Source: Phycisphaerae bacterium (GTDB lineage: Bacteria > Planctomycetota > Phycisphaerae > UBA1845 > Fen-1342). From it: a stretch of 43,138 bases of DNA. Where the stretch lies: positions 1 through 43,138 of the forward strand of contig JAJVHV010000044.1 in NCBI GenBank assembly GCA_022072445.1, written 5' to 3'. A program made the position numbers and the translations under genes. Positions 32,014 through 41,511 of this stretch are shown here, one piece after another; position 1 is the stretch's first letter, and the number at the start of each line of letters is the position of its first letter. The notes below the pieces were generated by a model, which did not search any database, was not told where the DNA came from, and saw only the letters and a list, made by a program, of their open reading frames with translations.

Positions 32014-35000
32014 ATGCCGGTCCAGAACGAAACACTCTACAACGTCAAACGGCTGAACCTCGTCTTCGCCGTCAGCAGCGTGGCCTTCCTGGTCATCACG
32101 GCCTGGATGATGATCGAAGACCACAACGCCACCTGGAAGTATCACCAGGCCGATTTCCAGCGCAACGTCGCCACGCTCACCGAGCTCGAGCTGCAACGCT
32201 ACGAAAGCCCCGACTTCCAGCGCCAGCTCGACGCCGCCCACCAGCGGCTCGCCGCCGCCGAAACTCAGCTCGCCGCCAATCCGCAGCTCCGCGACATCCA
32301 GCGCGAACTCGCCGCCGAGGAAGCCCGGCTCCAGGGCGTGCTGCTCAAGTACAACGACGCCAAGTCCGTGCTCGACGTCCGCAAGCAGGAATACGAACGC
32401 GCCGACGCGCTCGCCGGCCGGTCGTCGCGCGCCTTCGCCTCCGCCCGGACCGAGTTCGAAGCCCTCGCCGCGACTTTCCAGTCGCTCGCCCGCGAAAAGG
32501 AAAAAGTCGAAGACCGCCTCGCCGAGCTGAAATCCGCCCGCAAGGAGCTCAGCAAGAGCCGCGACGAAGCCAAAAAATCCCTCGCCGCATTGCAGCGCAA
32601 GATCGACACCGCCCAGAAACGCCTGGATACCAACGAGCCCAGCGGCCTGAACTGGATCGCCAACAACCTGCTCGACTTCGCCGTCGGACAGATTCGCGTC
32701 AAGCAGGTCGTCCTGCCCGAAGTCCGCAAACCCCTTAACTTCCTCGATTCCTACCAGGTCGACCGCTGCCAATCGTGCCACGTCGCCATTGACCGGGCCG
32801 AGTTCGGCGACGAGGAGATGTGCGTCAACCTGCTGCTCGCCGTCGCCGCCGCCAACAGCGAGCGCCAAGCCGCCGGAAAAACTCCCGTCTCGCTGCCCAT
32901 TCCGCTCCCGGATGCCCCGCCCGCCGCGGGCTCCGGCGCCGCCCCGCCCAGCGACGACGATCTCAAGAAGCTGGCCGACCTCGAAACCCAGCGCGAACGC
33001 GTCATTCGCGACCACTGGCGCAGGCTCGTCCTCGCCGACGATCGCGACGGCCAGCAGAAGCTGCTCACCGCCGCCCTGGCCGCCATGAACGAAATCCGCG
33101 GGCAGCGCGGCGAATCAGCCCTCTCGCTCGAACACCCGCTCCGCGCCCATCCGCGCCTCGACCTGTACGTCTCGCCCGACTCGCCCCACCCCATCAACAA
33201 GATGGGCTGCACAGTCTGTCACGGCGGCAACGGCGACGAGACGTCGTTCACCACCGCCATCCACACCGCGGAAACGCACGAACAGGAAGAGGAGTGGATC
33301 GACAAGTATCAGGGGCGCATCGACTACACGCTGGCGCATCACTGGTGGACGCGCCCGATGTACGCGAAGAAATACGTCGAAGCCAGTTGCACCAAGTGCC
33401 ACGAGCAGGCCGCCGACGTCGCCCAGTTCGAAAACGAACCGCTCGCCACGCGCATCACCCACGGCCGGCAACTCTACGCCGACCTGGGCTGCATCAACTG
33501 CCACAAGGTCGCCAATATCGACGACTCGCGCCGGGTCGGCCCCGATCTGCGGCACATCAGCTCGAAGCTCACGCCCGAGTTCACGCAACCCTGGGTCTGG
33601 TATCCGCGCGATTTCCGTCCCAGCACCCACATGCCGCACTTCTTCCGCCAGGAGAACAACGCCGCCCACAGCTCGCTGCCCGACGACCCGGACGCCGATC
33701 CCGCCTTGCGCACCGAGACCGAAGTCGCCGCCATCACCCAGTGGCTCTTCAGCTTCAGCACGCCCTATGCCGCTGAGCAGATTCCCGAGGGGCTCGCCGC
33801 CGCCGGCGACGCCGAAAACGGCCGCGTCCTCTTCGAAAAGACCGGCTGCCTCGCCTGCCACGCCGCTCTGAAGCACCGCTCGACGCCCAATGATCCGACG
33901 CTCGGCGAAAAGTGGATCACCGCCGACCTCGCGCATCGCGAGAAGCTCGCGCCTGAAAAAGCCCTCATGCGCGCCCGCGCCATGACCTATGCCGAGCAGG
34001 TCCGCTACGCGATGGAGAAACTGCCGCCCGAAAACCGCGAGCGCGCCGAAAAGCTCAAGGAACACACCCGCTGGGAGATGGAGAAAGCCCGCAAGGACGG
34101 CGACGCCGAAAAGGTCAATCGCCTCTCCGCCGAGCTGGCCAACTTCTACGTTCCGGCGGCCTTCACGCGCTTCGCGCCCGAGCTGTCCGGCATCGGCAGC
34201 AAGACCACGTTGCCCTGGCTCTACGATTGGCTGCGCAATCCGCGGCACTATTCCGAATACACCAAGATGCCCAGCCTGCGCCTCAGCGAGAAGGAAGCCG
34301 TCGACATCGCCAGCTATCTGCTCACGCTCAAGAACGACGAGTTCCAACAGCACACCTTCGAGCTCAACGACCAGCGCCAGGCCATGCTCGATCACCTCAT
34401 CCTCGAGCTGCTCGGCGGCCAGAACTCGCTCGCCACGTCGCAGCGCATCCTCAATGACGAGGACGGCCGTCTGACCGAAATGCTGGCGCGACTGCTCAAG
34501 ACGGCGATTCCCGACCCGTCCCAGGCCCGCGCCAAGGTCGAAGCCCTCGACCTCCCGACGCGCAAGCTGGTCTTCCTCGGCAACAAGATGATCAACCACT
34601 ACGGCTGCTACGCCTGCCACGTCATTCCCGGATTCGAGACCGCGCAGCGCCCCGGCACCGAGATGACCGCCTGGGCCGAGAAGTCCATCAACCAGCTCGA
34701 CTTCGCGTTCTTCACGCACATGTTCGAAGAGAAAATGGGCGAGCGGCTGCATCATCTCTATCCCGAAGAGCCCGAATTCGCACATCTCGTCCAGGACGGC
34801 GGCCAGCGCGACATCCACGTCGGCCACAAACACTCGTCCTTCGCCTGGCACAAGCTCCGCAATCCGCGCATCTGGGACCGCGACAAGTTCAAGAGCCCCT
34901 ATGAAAAGCTCAAGATGCCGAATTTCTACCTCACCGACGCCGAGGCCGACGCACTCGTAACCTACCTGCTCAGCAGGCAGAAACCCTACGTCACGCCGAG

Positions 35001-36189
35001 CATCGTCGCCGGCCCCGACACGCTCATGCCCGACGTCGGCGCCGGGCGGAATCTCGTCGCCGAGCTGAACTGCGTCGGCTGCCACAACATCGAGCACAAC
35101 GCCGCCACCATGCATCAATACATCACCCTCGCCGCCGGAGGTGCCGCCGGCGGAGCTGCGGAGGAAGAAGAGGAGGAGGAGACCGAGGAGACCGAGGAGT
35201 CCGGCGGGAAACCCGCCGCCGCCCCCGCGGCAGCCGGCGCGTCGCTCGCCGACCAGGCCGCTGCCATCCTCGCCGCCCACGGCGCCTTTGACGAAGTGAA
35301 CGGCCCGCCTTGGCTCCGCGGCGAAGGCGCCAAGATTCAGCACGCCTGGCTGGCCGACTTCCTGCACAACGTCCGCACGCTGCGCCCCTGGCTGGCTGTC
35401 CGCATGCCCAGCTTCCACCTCACCAACGATCAGGCCCGCACGATCGCCGCCTACTTCGCTGCCGTCGCTCAGCGCGAATCGCGCCAATTGCAGAAGCAGC
35501 TCGCCGGCGTCGACAAGTACCTCGCCACCAGCCCGTCCGATAAACCCGCCAGCGACTGGCACCGCGATCCCCAATTCGCCAAAACGACCCGATACCTCGC
35601 AAAATATGCGCTCGACAATCGGCTGAAGAACCCGCTCGATTTCCACGGCGACGCCGCCTCCGCCGACATCGCGAAATCGTACGACGACGCCCGCCGGCAG
35701 GCCGCATTTTTTGCCGATCTCTACAACGTCCACTATCCTTTTGTCGCGGCCCCACGCGCGCTCGTCGGCGACGAGCGCTTCGCGTCCGGCCGCGAGCTGG
35801 TGATCGATCGTCTCGATTGCCTCGCGTGTCACGCACTCGGCGACCCCAACGTCCCCGGTGCCAATAAAAGTCCGACCGCGCCCAACCTCTCGCTCACGCA
35901 CCGCCGTTTGCGCTGGGAGTGGGTCGATAAGTGGATGCAAGAGCCGGCCTGGATTCAGCCAGGCACGAAGATGCCGCAGTGGTTCCCGGGCGGCCGCTCC
36001 GCCTTCGTCGATTTCGGCGAGACCCGCGCCGCCTACGAGCAGAAGTTCGGCAGCCAGGGTCCGCAGCAGATCGACGTCCTGCTCGACTTCCTCTACGAGG
36101 CTGGCGAGCGGGCCTATACGGGCGTCAAGGGACAGAAAACCGCGCCGGCCGCTGAATCGAGCGCGGCCGCCAGCCGTCAGAAGCAATAG
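32014..36189 (+). CDS. giant octahaem cytochrome c, membrane-anchored
   Basis: The 1,391-residue protein has one N-terminal membrane anchor (LVFAVSSVAFLVITAWMM), a long coiled coil at about 40-205, then eight CxxCH haem sites at about residues 252 (CQSCH), 399 (CTVCH), 459 (CTKCH), 493 (CINCH), 612 (CLACH), 865 (CYACH), 1020 (CVGCH) and 1269 (CLACH). Class I cytochrome c-like segments with distal Met candidates (TKMPSLRLSEKEAVDIASYL, LKMPNFYLTDAEADALVTYL, VRMPSFHLTNDQARTIAAYF) recur through it. An acidic EEEEEEETEETEE linker lies near 1050. It follows the cytochrome b subunits by 60 bases and is the likely electron acceptor from the Rieske centre. Such large multihaem partners are known in planctomycete complexes; this exact architecture is not one I can name. 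Confidence 0.9.
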   Translation: MPVQNETLYNVKRLNLVFAVSSVAFLVITAWMMIEDHNATWKYHQADFQRNVATLTELELQRYESPDFQRQLDAAHQRLAAAETQLAANPQLRDIQRELAAEEARLQGVLLKYNDAKSVLDVRKQEYERADALAGRSSRAFASARTEFEALAATFQSLAREKEKVEDRLAELKSARKELSKSRDEAKKSLAALQRKIDTAQKRLDTNEPSGLNWIANNLLDFAVGQIRVKQVVLPEVRKPLNFLDSYQVDRCQSCHVAIDRAEFGDEEMCVNLLLAVAAANSERQAAGKTPVSLPIPLPDAPPAAGSGAAPPSDDDLKKLADLETQRERVIRDHWRRLVLADDRDGQQKLLTAALAAMNEIRGQRGESALSLEHPLRAHPRLDLYVSPDSPHPINKMGCTVCHGGNGDETSFTTAIHTAETHEQEEEWIDKYQGRIDYTLAHHWWTRPMYAKKYVEASCTKCHEQAADVAQFENEPLATRITHGRQLYADLGCINCHKVANIDDSRRVGPDLRHISSKLTPEFTQPWVWYPRDFRPSTHMPHFFRQENNAAHSSLPDDPDADPALRTETEVAAITQWLFSFSTPYAAEQIPEGLAAAGDAENGRVLFEKTGCLACHAALKHRSTPNDPTLGEKWITADLAHREKLAPEKALMRARAMTYAEQVRYAMEKLPPENRERAEKLKEHTRWEMEKARKDGDAEKVNRLSAELANFYVPAAFTRFAPELSGIGSKTTLPWLYDWLRNPRHYSEYTKMPSLRLSEKEAVDIASYLLTLKNDEFQQHTFELNDQRQAMLDHLILELLGGQNSLATSQRILNDEDGRLTEMLARLLKTAIPDPSQARAKVEALDLPTRKLVFLGNKMINHYGCYACHVIPGFETAQRPGTEMTAWAEKSINQLDFAFFTHMFEEKMGERLHHLYPEEPEFAHLVQDGGQRDIHVGHKHSSFAWHKLRNPRIWDRDKFKSPYEKLKMPNFYLTDAEADALVTYLLSRQKPYVTPSIVAGPDTLMPDVGAGRNLVAELNCVGCHNIEHNAATMHQYITLAAGGAAGGAAEEEEEEETEETEESGGKPAAAPAAAGASLADQAAAILAAHGAFDEVNGPPWLRGEGAKIQHAWLADFLHNVRTLRPWLAVRMPSFHLTNDQARTIAAYFAAVAQRESRQLQKQLAGVDKYLATSPSDKPASDWHRDPQFAKTTRYLAKYALDNRLKNPLDFHGDAASADIAKSYDDARRQAAFFADLYNVHYPFVAAPRALVGDERFASGRELVIDRLDCLACHALGDPNVPGANKSPTAPNLSLTHRRLRWEWVDKWMQEPAWIQPGTKMPQWFPGGRSAFVDFGETRAAYEQKFGSQGPQQIDVLLDFLYEAGERAYTGVKGQKTAPAAESSAAASRQKQ

Positions 36190-36316
36190 GGCCACGCCCG
36201 ATAGGGTGCGCGGATGTACCGGCGGCGCGTCGCCGCCGCAACGCAGTGAAAAACGGGGTCGTCCCGGGCGGCCGTTGGAGCCGCGCCGCGGCGATCCGGA
36301 ATTGGGAGAAACTCAC

Positions 36317-37051
36317 ATGAACAACCGTCTCATCACCGCTTCGCTCGCTGTGCTCGTCGCGGCGGCGTGTGCCTGCGGCGCGCTGGCCGACGGCAGCGTC
36401 AAGGGCAAGGTCAACTTCAAGGGCAAGCCGCCCAAGTACAAGGCCATCCAGATGAGCGCCGACGCAAACTGCGCGGCGATGCACAAGGACCCGGTGCGTC
36501 CGGAATACATCGTGGTCAACGACAACGGCACGCTTCGCGACGTGTTCATTCACGTCAAGAGCGGCCTGACCAAGAAGGACTGGCCCGTCCCGACCACGTC
36601 GGTCCTGATCGACCAGAGCGGCTGCACGTACAAGCCGCACGTCTTCGCCGTCCAGGCCGGCCAGCCGATTCTGATCCGCAACAGCGATGGTACGTCGCAC
36701 AACATCCACTCGCTGCCCAAGACCAACCAGCCGTTCAACTTCGGCCAGCCGCAGAAGGGCATGGAGAAGACCGAAACGTTCAAGAACCCCGAGCTCGAGA
36801 TCAAGATCAAGTGCGACGTCCATCCGTGGATGGGCGCCTGGTGCCACGTGGTCGATCACCCGTTCTACGCCGTCACCGGCGCCGACGGCACGTTCGAGAT
36901 CAAGGGCCTGCCCGCCGGCGAGTACGAGATCGAAGCCTGGCAGGAGAAACTCGGCACGCAGACCATGAAGGTGAAGGTCGGCGACGGCGAGAGCAAGGAC
37001 ATCGAATTCACCTTCGAGAAGGGCGAGAAGAAGGAAGACAAGGACGAGTAG
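36317..37051 (+). CDS. periplasmic cupredoxin-like protein with carboxypeptidase-regulatory-like tail
   Basis: The 244-residue protein has a signal peptide (ending CGALADG) and an N-terminal beta domain (SVKGKVNFKGKPPKYKAI, with a CAAMH segment). A plastocyanin-like domain follows: ILIRNSDGTSHNIHSLPKTN supplies the first histidine, and CDVHPWMGAWCHVVDHPFYA gives the Cys-His-Met ligand group of a type 1 copper site plus a second Cys-His pair. GADGTFEIKGLPAGEYEIEA is a transthyretin-like CarboxypepD_reg segment, and the tail is Lys/Glu-rich. Related proteins accompany multihaem respiratory clusters. It may carry electrons from the octahaem cytochrome; this is inferred from position. Confidence 0.8.
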   Translation: MNNRLITASLAVLVAAACACGALADGSVKGKVNFKGKPPKYKAIQMSADANCAAMHKDPVRPEYIVVNDNGTLRDVFIHVKSGLTKKDWPVPTTSVLIDQSGCTYKPHVFAVQAGQPILIRNSDGTSHNIHSLPKTNQPFNFGQPQKGMEKTETFKNPELEIKIKCDVHPWMGAWCHVVDHPFYAVTGADGTFEIKGLPAGEYEIEAWQEKLGTQTMKVKVGDGESKDIEFTFEKGEKKEDKDE

Positions 37052-37081
37052 TCGCGCCCCCGCTTCAGGCAGGACACAGGC

Positions 37082-37115
37082 AACGCGTGGGAGCGATCGC
37101 TCGCTCCCACGCGTT
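37082..37115 (+). terminator. strong hairpin ending the respiratory cluster
   Basis: The 15-base arms AACGCGTGGGAGCGA (37082-37096) and TCGCTCCCACGCGTT (37101-37115) are perfectly complementary around TCGC, 31 bases after the cupredoxin stop. The T-tract is short (TTT then CGC), so it may act as a weak intrinsic terminator or an mRNA-protecting stem, possibly in both directions. Confidence 0.6.
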
Positions 37116-37176
37116 TCGCATCATCAGACTTGGACGTCGAATTCTCACTTGCGGTTGAACCCGTCGGAATAGTCGC

Positions 37177-38157
37177 TTGGAAGCACCCGAGAACATTCTG
37201 CCCCAGCGTGCCTCAAGGCCGCACTTCGCGCCCGCCGCACTCGCGCTGCTGCTCACATGTCGCGCGGCCGTCGCGCAGGACGCGGCGCCGCCGTCCGCCG
37301 CTGACGGACGCCCCACGACTCGGCCGGCCACGTCCAGCGCGGCGGGCGTGGTCGCGTTTCAGCCCGGCGTGCGGATCGAATGGACGAACCGCCGCGTGCT
37401 AGTCGACGCGCGCGTTGTGCTGCGGGCCGGGCCGCTGGAATTCTTCGCCTGTGTCGCGCCGAATCGCGCCCATGAGAGCGTGCTGCTGCTCGACGCTTCC
37501 GCCACGCACGTTTACATGGCGCTCGGACTGATCGGCCTGACGCCCGGCCACCCGCCGCGGTGGGACGAGGTGACGGGCCGCATGCTGCCCGCCGACGGCG
37601 AGTGCGTCGACGTGCGCGTCGAGTGGACCGACGTCGCCGGCGTGGCACGCGCCGCCGCCGCGTTCGAGTGGCTGCGCGAGATCGAGTATGGCCGCGCGCC
37701 GCTACCGCGGCCGTGGCTGTTTTGCGGCTCGGTGGTGGGGCGCGACGGCCGGCTCGCCGCCGACGCATCCGGCGCTGGAATCGCGCTGGTGGATTTTGGC
37801 GACAGCCTGCTGACGCTCTCACGCGGGCACGCCGACCGCAACGCCGACCTGTGGGCCGAGGCCCACACGCCGGCGATTCCGCCGCTGGACACGCGCGTGG
37901 TCGTCGTGCTGTCGGCGGCGCGGCCGATGGCGCTGCGCATGCGGCTCGACGTGCTGGGCGAATTATGGGTCAACGATTGCTGCACGACGCCCGCCGACGC
38001 GGCGGACCTGATGCTGCTGAATCGGCGGATGGGAGAGACGTTGCCGCAGCGGATCGACTGCGCGAGCCCGCTGCGCTCGGACGAAGCGGCGCTGCGTGCG
38101 CGGCTGGCGGGCTTAGGCGTACCGGCGGAGGCGCTGCGAGTGGAAGCGCAGCGATAA
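37177..38157 (+). CDS. secreted YdjY-like domain protein
   Basis: The 326-residue product has a hydrophobic signal region (about 17-33, ending AVAQDA), then a domain resembling the planctomycete YdjY family (VRIEWTNRRVLVDARVVLRA, GPLEFFACVAPNRAHESVLL, LLDASATHVYMALGLIGLTP), about residues 60-200. LRPWLFCG-like LPRPWLFCGSVVGRDGRLAA is also typical. The function of these proteins is unknown. The start codon appears to be TTG (37177); no ATG precedes the signal sequence. The C-terminal 100 residues are Arg/Ala-rich and less conserved-looking. Confidence 0.65.
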   Translation: MEAPENILPQRASRPHFAPAALALLLTCRAAVAQDAAPPSAADGRPTTRPATSSAAGVVAFQPGVRIEWTNRRVLVDARVVLRAGPLEFFACVAPNRAHESVLLLDASATHVYMALGLIGLTPGHPPRWDEVTGRMLPADGECVDVRVEWTDVAGVARAAAAFEWLREIEYGRAPLPRPWLFCGSVVGRDGRLAADASGAGIALVDFGDSLLTLSRGHADRNADLWAEAHTPAIPPLDTRVVVVLSAARPMALRMRLDVLGELWVNDCCTTPADAADLMLLNRRMGETLPQRIDCASPLRSDEAALRARLAGLGVPAEALRVEAQR

Positions 38158-38182
38158 CGGTTTCCGGAGTGCCGGGCAATCA

Positions 38183-38198
38183 TGTTTCACGTGAAACA
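38183..38198. promoter_or_regulatory. parS chromosome-partition site
   Basis: TGTTTCACGTGAAACA is a perfect 16-bp palindrome and an exact match to the consensus bacterial parS, the ParB-CTP loading site. It lies 25 bases after the YdjY-like stop, outside recognised genes. parS sites cluster near chromosome origins or on partitioned plasmids, so the window may lie near oriC. No parA, parB or dnaA gene is present here. Confidence 0.85.
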
Positions 38199-38380
38199 CG
38201 GTTGCGCGCCGAAAGTGCCCTGCGCGGCCGCTGTGCTAGGAATTATAGGGATGCGTGAGATTGCGCATGCCTCGGTTGCGCCGTGCGGAACGTATTATGG
38301 GGCGCTGCGGCGTGATGTTTTGTTCGTGGCCGAGGACGCTCTGCGCCGTGGGGACGTTCTGGTACGGCGTGCCTGTCCCG

Positions 38381-38734
38381 CCTGCGGCCCCTCACTGGCG
38401 TGAGGGGTTCGGATGGGTCGATGCCGTCGGGCGGCCGCGTGCGTGCGTCCGACGCTTCGGAGGAATCCGAACCCCCGACGCGAGTCGGGGGCCGGACGGC
38501 GACGGTCCGCAAACGCGGGGACGCCGGCGCGCCCTGGAAACGTCCGTCGTGCGGCGTGGCTGTCGCGCCTGCGACCCCTCACTGGCGTGAGGGGTTCGGA
38601 TGGGACGACGCTGCCCCGCCTGCGACCCCTCACTGGCGTGAGGGGTTCGGATGGGACGACGAGCGGCGGATGGTTCGATGCGTGCGTCCGACGCAGGTCG
38701 GCGGAATCCGAACCCCCGACGCAAGTCGGGGGCC
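38381..38734. repeat. array of two alternating hairpin repeat families
   Basis: Family 1, CCTGCGRCCCCTCACTGGCG continuing TGAGGGGTTCGGATGGG, occurs at 38381-38417, 38568-38604 and 38619-38655 and folds as CCCCTCAC-TGGC-GTGAGGGG. Family 2, beginning GGAATCCGAACCCCCGAC and folding as CCCCCGAC/GTCGGGGG, occurs at 38462-38493 and 38703-38734 and, inverted and altered, at 8102-8132. A shared piece with CGTGCGTCCGACGC precedes both family 2 copies. The stretch 38158-38794 contains no convincing gene. Confidence 0.85.
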
Positions 38735-38794
38735 AAGACGGCGAGGACGCTCTCGCGGCAAGCGGCGAGGCCGATGGCCCGCCCATCGGCGGCC

Positions 38795-41224
38795 TCAGCG
38801 GCGTGAGCGACGGCGATGCCGTCCGAGCAGCAGGCAGCCGGCCGTTGCGGCGGCGAATGTCGGTGCCGTCGCACCGCACGGATCCAGGTCGCCTGCCTCG
38901 GGAATCACCTTGGGCGGAGCCGCCGCGCCGTCAAATTCCGACACCCCGGTCGCCGCCCCGTCCTTGGGCGGCCGCACCTCGACCGCAAACTCGCAGGCCG
39001 CCGAACGGAGCGCTTCGTCAACCAGTTCGCACCGCACCACCGTCCTGCCAATCGGAAACAGACTGCCGGACGGCGCCGACGTCTCGACCTCGACAAACCC
39101 AATGGCGTTGGACGCGCGTGGAGTCGAATACTCGACGAAAGCTCCCTCCGTAAGACGCGCCTCGACTGTGATGTCCCGCGGACAGGTCACGGCCAGCGCT
39201 TCGATCTCGGGCACGCCCACGTAGCGGATCCGCCAGATGTTCGCGCCGGGATCGCCCGGGCTCTCGTAATCAAGGTCCTTGAAGAAGTCGCTGAAGTACA
39301 GACCGTCCGGTCCAAACGCCAATCCGCTGACGGTCGAACGTCCCAGCCGCACGCCGCTGTACGAGAGAAGTCGGGTCGGCGGGCCGGCGAGCTGACCGTC
39401 GGCCGTCATCGCGAACGCTTCGATCCGTTTTCCGCGATGATGACGGCCGGGAGCCCAGGCCGGGCCAAACTCCGGCACCAGCATGTGACCGCGCAGCGCC
39501 TCGGGAAAACCGCCGCGCCCGAAGTTCGAATCCTCGACAAACACGACGCCCACAGGCGCGACCGCCGGATCCCAGATGTGCAGCGCGTCGAAATAGATGC
39601 TGGTATCGGTGCCGTCCCACATGTAGTCGCGCCCGCGCGTCACGCGGATCAACCGATCGATCGCCGGCCCGTTCTCCACCGAGAAGTATGCGCCGTCCGC
39701 CTGCCGCCAACCCGCGCCAAACGCGTTGCGGAAGCCCAACGCGTAAACGTAGTCCGCCGGCCCGATCCCGTCGCTGGCCTCGTAAAACGGGTTGTCCGGC
39801 GGCGGCGAGCCGTCGGGCAACATCCGCAGAATCTTTCCACGGAAGAAGTGCAAGTCGCGCGACACGGTCGTGTCGATCCCGTCGCCGACGTGCGCGTAGA
39901 GCGCGCCGTCGGGACCGATCGTGATTTCGCCGATCTGGTGCGCGGGCCCCGTCGGCTCCGGCATGTCCAGCACGAGCTGCTGCCGGGCCATCGTCCGTCC
40001 GCCATCGTCGCTCGACAGGCGGATCAGCTTGTTGTGAAACACCGTCTCGCCCGTGTTCGCGTCGTGAGCGTGCAGATAAACCAATCCCACGAACAGATCG
40101 CCCGTCGCCGGGTCGATCGCCAGCCCCGTCGCGCCCATCTCGCCGCTGCCCGGGATGTCCTCGCTCGGCTCGAAGTTTGCCAGTCCCTCGGCGTAGGTTG
40201 AGACCGCTCCGTCGCGCGTGATCATGTGGACCTTGCCGAAAAGCGCGGTGGCGTACATGAAAACGCTGTCGGGATCGTCACTGGGCTGCGGCACAACGGC
40301 GATTTTCACCGGCAAGTGCAGTCCGCTTGCGAAATGCTCCAGTCGAAAGCCCGGCTGCTCCAGCCGGAAGGGGAACGGGCTGGCGCGCGCCACGTTGTCA
40401 TAACCGAAGAACGGCCCGCCGGCCTCGTCCGGCCAGTAGCTGCTGCCGTCGTCCGAGATCCAGACCGTTCGCCGCTCTCCCGCCGGAATGGTCAACGCCG
40501 GCAGATAGAGCTGCAGCTCTTGCTGGTCGTGAGCGAACGTCAGCCGCGACGCCGGCACTTCCCACGCCTCCGCCGGCGGGTCCACACCGTTCAGACCGTA
40601 CGAGAGCCGGACGAAGACCGCGCCGTGCTCGCGCAGTCGCCGCGGATTCTCCGCCCGCGACCTCTCCAGCGCCAGCAGCAGATCGCCACGCTCGGTGCGC
40701 ACGCTGAGCTTCGCCGCCGGCGGAAGCGCCAGCGCGCTGCCGTCGTCAAGCGTCCAGCGCGGCGGCGGAACGGGCTGGATGTTGTCCAGCTCCAGCGCGA
40801 ACATCTGATACGGCGAGCCGGTCCGGAACAGCCGCGCCGACCAGTCGCTCCAGTTGCCCAAGTCGTCGGAATAACGTACACGTAGCTCATAGTCGGTGTC
40901 GAACAACAGATCGGTGCGGCCGGCGTGGGCGCCCACGAACGTCCCGTCGCCCAGATGAATGTGCACCTTGCCCGGCCCGCGCACGTCGGCTGCTTCCCAG
41001 GCGGCCTGACCGTCCGATACGTTCACGATCGCCCAGTCGGAAGCCACGTGCCGGCGCTCGGCATCGTCCGACTCGAACGGCGCCGCCTCCATGTGCACGT
41101 CGCAGGGGGCGACGATCTGGCCGTCCACGCGCGGCTCGCGGATCAGCGGGGCGTGCGGCGCGGCGTTCTGCCACGTACAGGCGAGACAAGCGGAAATACA
41201 GGAGAACTGAAACACCGGGCTCAT
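38795..41224 (-). CDS. secreted quinoprotein dehydrogenase-like protein with HYR domain
   Basis: The 809-residue protein begins with a short signal-like segment (MSPVFQFSCISACLACTW), then a fibronectin-like region (about 25-150, WAIVNVSDGQAAWEAADVRG, DTDYELRVRYSDDLGNWSDW). The propeller of the glucose/sorbosone dehydrogenase type follows from about 290 (FRLEHFASGLHLPVKIAVVP, ITIGPDGALYAHVGDGID, YVYALGFRNAFGAGWRQADG, GLAFGPDGLYFSDFFKDL). A HYR domain lies near 690-770 (VTCPRDITVEARLTEGAFVE, FPIGRTVVRCELVDEA). The end, CGATAPTFAAATAGCLLLGR plus an Arg-rich tail, looks like a C-terminal sorting signal. AAGGA lies eight bases before the ATG. Substrate unknown. Confidence 0.82.
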   Translation of the reverse strand: MSPVFQFSCISACLACTWQNAAPHAPLIREPRVDGQIVAPCDVHMEAAPFESDDAERRHVASDWAIVNVSDGQAAWEAADVRGPGKVHIHLGDGTFVGAHAGRTDLLFDTDYELRVRYSDDLGNWSDWSARLFRTGSPYQMFALELDNIQPVPPPRWTLDDGSALALPPAAKLSVRTERGDLLLALERSRAENPRRLREHGAVFVRLSYGLNGVDPPAEAWEVPASRLTFAHDQQELQLYLPALTIPAGERRTVWISDDGSSYWPDEAGGPFFGYDNVARASPFPFRLEQPGFRLEHFASGLHLPVKIAVVPQPSDDPDSVFMYATALFGKVHMITRDGAVSTYAEGLANFEPSEDIPGSGEMGATGLAIDPATGDLFVGLVYLHAHDANTGETVFHNKLIRLSSDDGGRTMARQQLVLDMPEPTGPAHQIGEITIGPDGALYAHVGDGIDTTVSRDLHFFRGKILRMLPDGSPPPDNPFYEASDGIGPADYVYALGFRNAFGAGWRQADGAYFSVENGPAIDRLIRVTRGRDYMWDGTDTSIYFDALHIWDPAVAPVGVVFVEDSNFGRGGFPEALRGHMLVPEFGPAWAPGRHHRGKRIEAFAMTADGQLAGPPTRLLSYSGVRLGRSTVSGLAFGPDGLYFSDFFKDLDYESPGDPGANIWRIRYVGVPEIEALAVTCPRDITVEARLTEGAFVEYSTPRASNAIGFVEVETSAPSGSLFPIGRTVVRCELVDEALRSAACEFAVEVRPPKDGAATGVSEFDGAAAPPKVIPEAGDLDPCGATAPTFAAATAGCLLLGRHRRRSRR

Positions 41225-41283
41225 GGCGGCATCCTTGCAAGAATCGCCGAGCCCGGCACTTGCTTGTTGCGATGCGGCGATAT

Positions 41284-41312
41284 TCTAGGGTACTCCATGT
41301 GCCAGGCAAGGC
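41284..41312 (-). promoter_or_regulatory. candidate promoter of the HYR/quinoprotein gene
   Basis: On the minus strand TTGCCT is followed after 16 bases by TAGAAT, about 60 bases before the start codon at 41224. The -35 matches only in its TTG. The rest of 41225-41511 shows no other clear signal apart from the AGGAGG of the downstream gene. Confidence 0.35.
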
Positions 41313-41511
41313 GCGTCGTCCGTGCGCGTCTCCCGCATCGTCGCGGCATTGTTGCCGGTCCGAACGGCCATGTCATGACGCCGCGGCAGTTTTCTTTTCC
41401 CGGACGGCCGCCGAATGCGGACGAGTCCGAACGCGCTGGACACAGCACGCCGCGTCGTTTGCCCGCAAATGCGTAGCCTGCGCGGTAGAATGGCCAGCAA
41501 GGAGGATGGAC

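Noticed and set aside
33115-36195. Long open frame of about 1,026 codons opposite the octahaem cytochrome
   Set aside because: The plus strand carries eight CxxCH sites and family motifs; the minus frame is a codon-bias shadow.
38182-38403. Small gene starting MFHVKH at the parS site
   Set aside because: The codons come from the parS palindrome itself and the rest of the frame is not protein-like.
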